Source of the DNA: Sulfurimonas sp.
GTDB taxonomy: Bacteria; Campylobacterota; Campylobacteria; Campylobacterales; Sulfurimonadaceae
Length of the DNA: 55,609 nt
Direction of reading: 5' to 3'
Assembly (NCBI RefSeq): GCF_026991475.1
Contig: NZ_JALXBK010000077.1
Location: 1 to 55,609 of the forward strand
Of this stretch, positions 52,409 to 55,609 are shown piece by piece. The position numbers and the translations under genes are program-made. Each line of letters opens with the position of its first letter. The stretch's first letter is position 1. The notes below the pieces were generated by a model that was not told where the DNA came from, did not search any database, and saw only the letters and a program-made list of their open reading frames with translations.

Positions 52409-53659
52409 ATGAAGAAAAAAGTTTACTTTAAAACATTTGGTTGTCGTACAAATCTTTATGATTCACAAGTTATGATGAGTTCGCTCAAAGAGTATGACAT
52501 AACAGAAAATGAAGATGAAGCAGATGTGATTGTTATAAATTCATGTACCGTTACAAACGGTGCAGATACGCATGTGCGTTCTTACATTTCACAGGTTGAA
52601 AAACATAATGGTGATGCGAAGCTCTTTTTAACAGGATGTGGTGCGCATACTAAAGGAGAGTCACTTTTAAAAGAGAATCGAATTCATGGTGTTTTTGGAC
52701 AGAGTGAAAAGCAGAAAATCGATACATTACTTAAAAAAGAGCAGCCTTTTTACGAGCCAGGTGACTTAAATCATGTAGATGATATGGTGGTAGATGAGTT
52801 CATTGGAAAGAGCAGGGCATTTATAAAAATTCAAGAGGGATGCAATTTTCGCTGTTCTTACTGCATTATTCCTTATGTTCGTGGAGATGCAAGAAGTATG
52901 GATGAGTCACGAATTTTGGAACAGATAACTAGACTTGCAAGCAATGGATTTGGAGAGTTTATACTTACTGGTACAAATGTAGGAAGCTACGGACAAGACA
53001 GAAGAACTTCGCTTGCAAAACTTATGAAAAGAATGTCTCAAATCAGAGGTGTGCGAAGAATTCGTCTTGGAAGCGTTGAACCTATTCAAATAGGTGATGA
53101 ATTTAAAGAGATTTTGGATGAGCCGTGGATGGAGAAGCATATGCATATTGCTCTGCAGCATACTTCGCCAAAAATGCTCAAACTTATGAACAGACGCAAT
53201 ATTTATAAATATGACAGAGAGCTTTTTGAGTTTTTAGCAGATAAAGGCTATGCCATAGGGACTGATTTTATTACTGGGCATCCAGGAGAGAGTGAAGAGC
53301 TTTGGAGAGAAGCTATGCTAAACGCAGGGGAGTTACCTTTGACGCATATTCATGCTTTTACCTATTCAAAACGTGATGGCACACCATCAGCTGTGATGAA
53401 ACCAGAGATAAATGGAAAAGTTGCAAAAGCAAGACTTCATGAATTACAAGATTTGATTTATGCAAAAAATCTTGCGTTTAGAGAGGCATATAATGGTAGC
53501 TTAGATGTATTGATAGAGTCATATAAAGAGGGGCTCTATCATGGGCTTGACCAACACTTTAACAAAATAGTTGTAGAATCTAAAGAGGATTTAGTCGGCA
53601 ATTGGCTAAATATTGAAAATTATGAGGTGAAAAAGGATTTTAATTATGCTAGAGTCTAA
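52409..53659 (+). CDS. mtaB: tRNA t6A37 methylthiotransferase MtaB
   Basis: MtaB adds a methylthio group to t6A37 of tRNA using two [4Fe-4S] clusters and SAM. The 416-aa protein has the UPF0004 Cys triad Cys12 (FGCRTN), Cys46 (NSCTVT) and Cys77 (TGCGAH). The radical SAM motif is Cys145-X3-Cys149-X2-Cys152 in CNFRCSYC. The downstream HIHAFTYSKRDGTPS and a C-terminal TRAM-like region complete the family. The short NxxCTVTN element supports MtaB rather than MiaB. The 3' end overlaps the FtsH-like gene by 14 nt. AAACGCAG is at 53320. Confidence 0.92.
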   Translation: MKKKVYFKTFGCRTNLYDSQVMMSSLKEYDITENEDEADVIVINSCTVTNGADTHVRSYISQVEKHNGDAKLFLTGCGAHTKGESLLKENRIHGVFGQSEKQKIDTLLKKEQPFYEPGDLNHVDDMVVDEFIGKSRAFIKIQEGCNFRCSYCIIPYVRGDARSMDESRILEQITRLASNGFGEFILTGTNVGSYGQDRRTSLAKLMKRMSQIRGVRRIRLGSVEPIQIGDEFKEILDEPWMEKHMHIALQHTSPKMLKLMNRRNIYKYDRELFEFLADKGYAIGTDFITGHPGESEELWREAMLNAGELPLTHIHAFTYSKRDGTPSAVMKPEINGKVAKARLHELQDLIYAKNLAFREAYNGSLDVLIESYKEGLYHGLDQHFNKIVVESKEDLVGNWLNIENYEVKKDFNYARV

Positions 53660-55301
53660 AACAAATCGTATAGCACTTTATGTTTCTGCGCTTATTATCA
53701 TTGCGCTTGTGCTTTTTGCAATTTTTAGAGATAATTCTCAGCCAATATCACTCTCTCAAGCAAATCAACTCTTACAAGATAAAAGTGTCAAAAAGATAGT
53801 GGTAACAAAACAGTATGTATTTTTAAAAACAGATACGGGGTACTATAGAATTCCTTCATCTCAAGTAACTCCTAAAATGTTTGTTGATTATAAAGTGACA
53901 GTAGGCACAGAAGCAAATATATTAATCTATATACTCTTGTTTGTGGTTTTTTTAGGGCTTGGCTCTTTACTTTTTCGTTATTTTCAAAAAAGAAATTTTC
54001 AGTTTGGTGGTGAAGTCCAATCGCAAAATAGTGCTACATCATCAGCGTTAACGTCCGAAAACTCCTCCGTAATCGAAGCCATAAAAAGTGATGTGAGCTT
54101 TGCAGATATTGGTGGTATTAGTGATGTTAAAATTGAGCTTGAAGAGATTATTGACTTTATGAAAAATCCGAAGCGCTACAAAAGTTTTGGGGCACGTATG
54201 CCAAAGGGTGTTCTTCTAGTAGGTCCTCCTGGTGTTGGTAAAACGATGATAGCTAAAGCAGTAGCACATGAAGCAGAGGTTCCATTTTACTACCAAAGTG
54301 GTGCTTCATTTGTTCAAATTTATGTTGGAATGGGTGCAAAACGGGTACATGAACTTTTTTTAGCTGCGAAAAAAAATGCACCCTCTATCATCTTTATTGA
54401 TGAAATTGACGCTGTTGGTAAAAAACGCGATGGCAATAGAAATGATGAGCGAGAAGCCACTCTTAATCAGCTACTAACTGAGATGGATGGATTTGAAGGC
54501 TCAACAGGTGTTATTGTCGTAGCAGCTACAAATAAAATAGATGTTTTAGATTCTGCACTATTGCGTGCGGGACGATTTGATAGGCGTATTTTTGTGGAGT
54601 TACCGACAAAAAAAGAGCGTGAGTCAATTTTACTAAAATATTTAGATAAAGTTCCTCATGAGTTAGATGTTCAGGTTGTTGCAAATATGACAGTTGGTTT
54701 TAACGGGGCAGCATTAGCGGCACTTGTCAATGAAGCAGCACTTTTAGCATTGCGTCAAAATGATTTTCATGTTACTTTAGAGCATTTTTATCAGGTAAAA
54801 GACAAAGTGATGTTTGGAAAGAAAAAGCTTCAGATGTTAAGTGAGCAGCAAAAGGCTTTTCGTGTTACTTATCAGGCAGGAAAAGTTTTAGTGGCAACTT
54901 ACTATGATTTACCATTTGAAAAGCTGATGTTATCTAATGAAAATTTGACACCACAGACGGATGAACCTTTTATTAAGCAAGAACTTGAGTCTCGTGTACG
55001 TATGTTTTTATCGGGTATGGCATCGTGTGATATAAAATATTCTGAGCATTCAAATAATGCAAGAGAGGATCTGCTTCAAGCAAAAGATATAGTAGTGAAA
55101 ATGTGTAATGAGTATGGAATGGCATCTACTTTATTACCACCTGAGGGAGAGCAGGAGTTGATTTTAGAACGTCTCTATAAGGAGACAAAAGATTTACTTC
55201 TCTCTATGCAGGGCTTAGTGGCAAAAGTAGAAGAAGTTTTATATGAGCGTGAAAGTATCAGTAAAAATGAGGTAAAGAAGTATTTAGATGAAATTTTTTA
55301 G
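53646..55301 (+). CDS. FtsH-like AAA ATPase lacking the zinc protease motif
   Basis: This 551-aa membrane protein has helices at about 8-26 and 91-111, a conserved periplasmic segment between them, and an AAA domain. Walker A GPPGVGKT is at 193-200, Walker B IIFIDEID at 248-255, and the second region of homology reads [10 protein letters not shown]. The C-terminus resembles the M41 domain, but the HEAGH zinc motif is replaced by YQAGK (409-413), so all three metal/catalytic residues (His, Glu, His) are lost. It is an FtsH paralogue without protease activity, perhaps a substrate-unfolding chaperone. It overlaps mtaB by 14 nt and the next gene by 14. Confidence 0.9.
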   Translation: MLESKTNRIALYVSALIIIALVLFAIFRDNSQPISLSQANQLLQDKSVKKIVVTKQYVFLKTDTGYYRIPSSQVTPKMFVDYKVTVGTEANILIYILLFVVFLGLGSLLFRYFQKRNFQFGGEVQSQNSATSSALTSENSSVIEAIKSDVSFADIGGISDVKIELEEIIDFMKNPKRYKSFGARMPKGVLLVGPPGVGKTMIAKAVAHEAEVPFYYQSGASFVQIYVGMGAKRVHELFLAAKKNAPSIIFIDEIDAVGKKRDGNRNDEREATLNQLLTEMDGFEGSTGVIVVAATNKIDVLDSALLRAGRFDRRIFVELPTKKERESILLKYLDKVPHELDVQVVANMTVGFNGAALAALVNEAALLALRQNDFHVTLEHFYQVKDKVMFGKKKLQMLSEQQKAFRVTYQAGKVLVATYYDLPFEKLMLSNENLTPQTDEPFIKQELESRVRMFLSGMASCDIKYSEHSNNAREDLLQAKDIVVKMCNEYGMASTLLPPEGEQELILERLYKETKDLLLSMQGLVAKVEEVLYERESISKNEVKKYLDEIF

Positions 55302-55609
55302 CGGATTTTCTCTACAAGATGATGCCATTTTTTTTAATGACTTTATGAGCAAGAGTGACTTTAGTGTCAGTGGTTTTTCTTATGGTGCTATTAAAGCATT
55401 TGAGTATGTGCAAGACGCTTTAAAAGATGGTAAAAGAGTTGATAGATTACAACTTTTTTCTCCTGCTTTTTTTCAAAGCAGAGATATTAAATTTAAAAGA
55501 TTACAGACACTCTCTTTTAAACGCAGTAGTGATACTTATATAAGAGAGTTTATTGAGTCATGTTTTCTTCCGTATGAAGTGCAAGAAGTGGAGCTAATTG
55601 AGGGTAGTT
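55288..55609 (+). CDS. bioV: BioV-like pimeloyl-ACP methyl ester esterase (partial, runs off the window)
   Basis: The start is the ATG at 55288, inside the FtsH-like 3' end. The visible 107 residues begin [20 protein letters not shown] and contain the nucleophile elbow GFSYGA with Ser. They also carry the QLFSPAFF segment seen in BioV of Helicobacter. BioV removes the methyl group from pimeloyl-ACP methyl ester in biotin synthesis. The frame has no stop before the window edge, so the catalytic Asp and His are not visible. AAACGCAG is at 55519. Identification rests on a memory of the family and short motifs. Confidence 0.7.
   Translation, partial: MKFFSGFSLQDDAIFFNDFMSKSDFSVSGFSYGAIKAFEYVQDALKDGKRVDRLQLFSPAFFQSRDIKFKRLQTLSFKRSSDTYIREFIESCFLPYEVQEVELIEGS

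Larger units (their letters stand above)
646..55526. repeat. Dispersed octamer AAACGCAG / CTGCGTTT, 41 copies
   Basis: A hand count finds 41 exact copies, 21 as AAACGCAG and 20 as CTGCGTTT on the plus strand, spaced about one per kb through the core genes. First copies are at 646, 936, 2606, 4080, 6027, 6381; last at 50436, 51320, 53320, 55519. Chance expectation at roughly 35% GC is about one. The base 5' of the motif is a pyrimidine in 38 of 41. None lies between 12281 and 18665 or between 22659 and 30582, nor between 40872 and 45654 in the glycan block. Nearly all copies are inside genes. Confidence 0.85.

Noticed and set aside
1-55609. CRISPR arrays, rRNA or tRNA genes
   Set aside because: No regularly spaced repeats, rRNA core sequences or cloverleaf-like segments were seen on either strand, though a tRNA scan was not possible.

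Overview
The window is AT-rich, gene-dense chromosomal DNA of a Campylobacterota bacterium, most likely a free-living sulfur oxidiser of the Sulfurimonas/Sulfuricurvum type. This is an inference from gene content: a COG3400 TrkA-type protein, a BioV-type pimeloyl-ACP esterase, an FtsH-like ATPase without its protease motif, a neelaredoxin-type superoxide reductase, and motA-motB-fliP close to trmA. I see no rRNA, tRNA or CRISPR array.

Layout. 1-14100: core genes for DNA repair (mutY, sbcD, sbcC, a family-4-like uracil-DNA glycosylase), a zinc-binding chemoreceptor, gap and pfkA, then a 269-bp MITE-like inverted-repeat element, a nitroreductase, a ybgC thioesterase, an MFS transporter and a secreted binding-protein-like gene. 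14100-17820: accessory block with an EAL phosphodiesterase, a 49-aa ORF missed by size filters, and a soluble-protein/four-helix-membrane-protein pair that resembles RexA-RexB in layout. 17820-22940: superoxide reductase, NrfJ-like protein, glyS, an FAD oxidoreductase and a hypothetical. 22940-29480: accessory island with a methyltransferase - alpha/beta hydrolase - fatty acid desaturase operon whose desaturase is split by an IS256-family element. The element has a perfect 8-bp target duplication, and removing it restores the reading frame exactly. A cassette-like stretch follows: a GNAT gene, attC-like inverted repeats, large hairpins, an antitoxin with a wrecked RelE/ParE toxin, and an intact mazEF. 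29480-44100: core genes for nucleotide metabolism, Fe-S/ferritin-like proteins, truA, lptF/G, prepilin peptidase, uppS, coaBC, HDOD, glmU and a cell-surface glycan block (PAP2 phosphatase, GT39, GT9, UPF0104). 44136-44824: no intact gene, but a decayed GT39 copy. 44825-55609: motA, motB, fliP, trmA, a TrkA-like protein, aroB, an MscS channel, mtaB, an FtsH-like ATPase and a partial bioV.

The most unusual signal is not a gene. The octamer AAACGCAG (or CTGCGTTT) occurs 41 times by hand count in 55.6 kb, in nearly equal numbers in both orientations, where about one is expected by chance. It is absent from the two accessory blocks (none between 12281 and 18665, none between 22659 and 30582). This is how a DNA uptake sequence, a Chi-like site or another genome-marking motif would behave, and it separates resident from imported DNA in this window.
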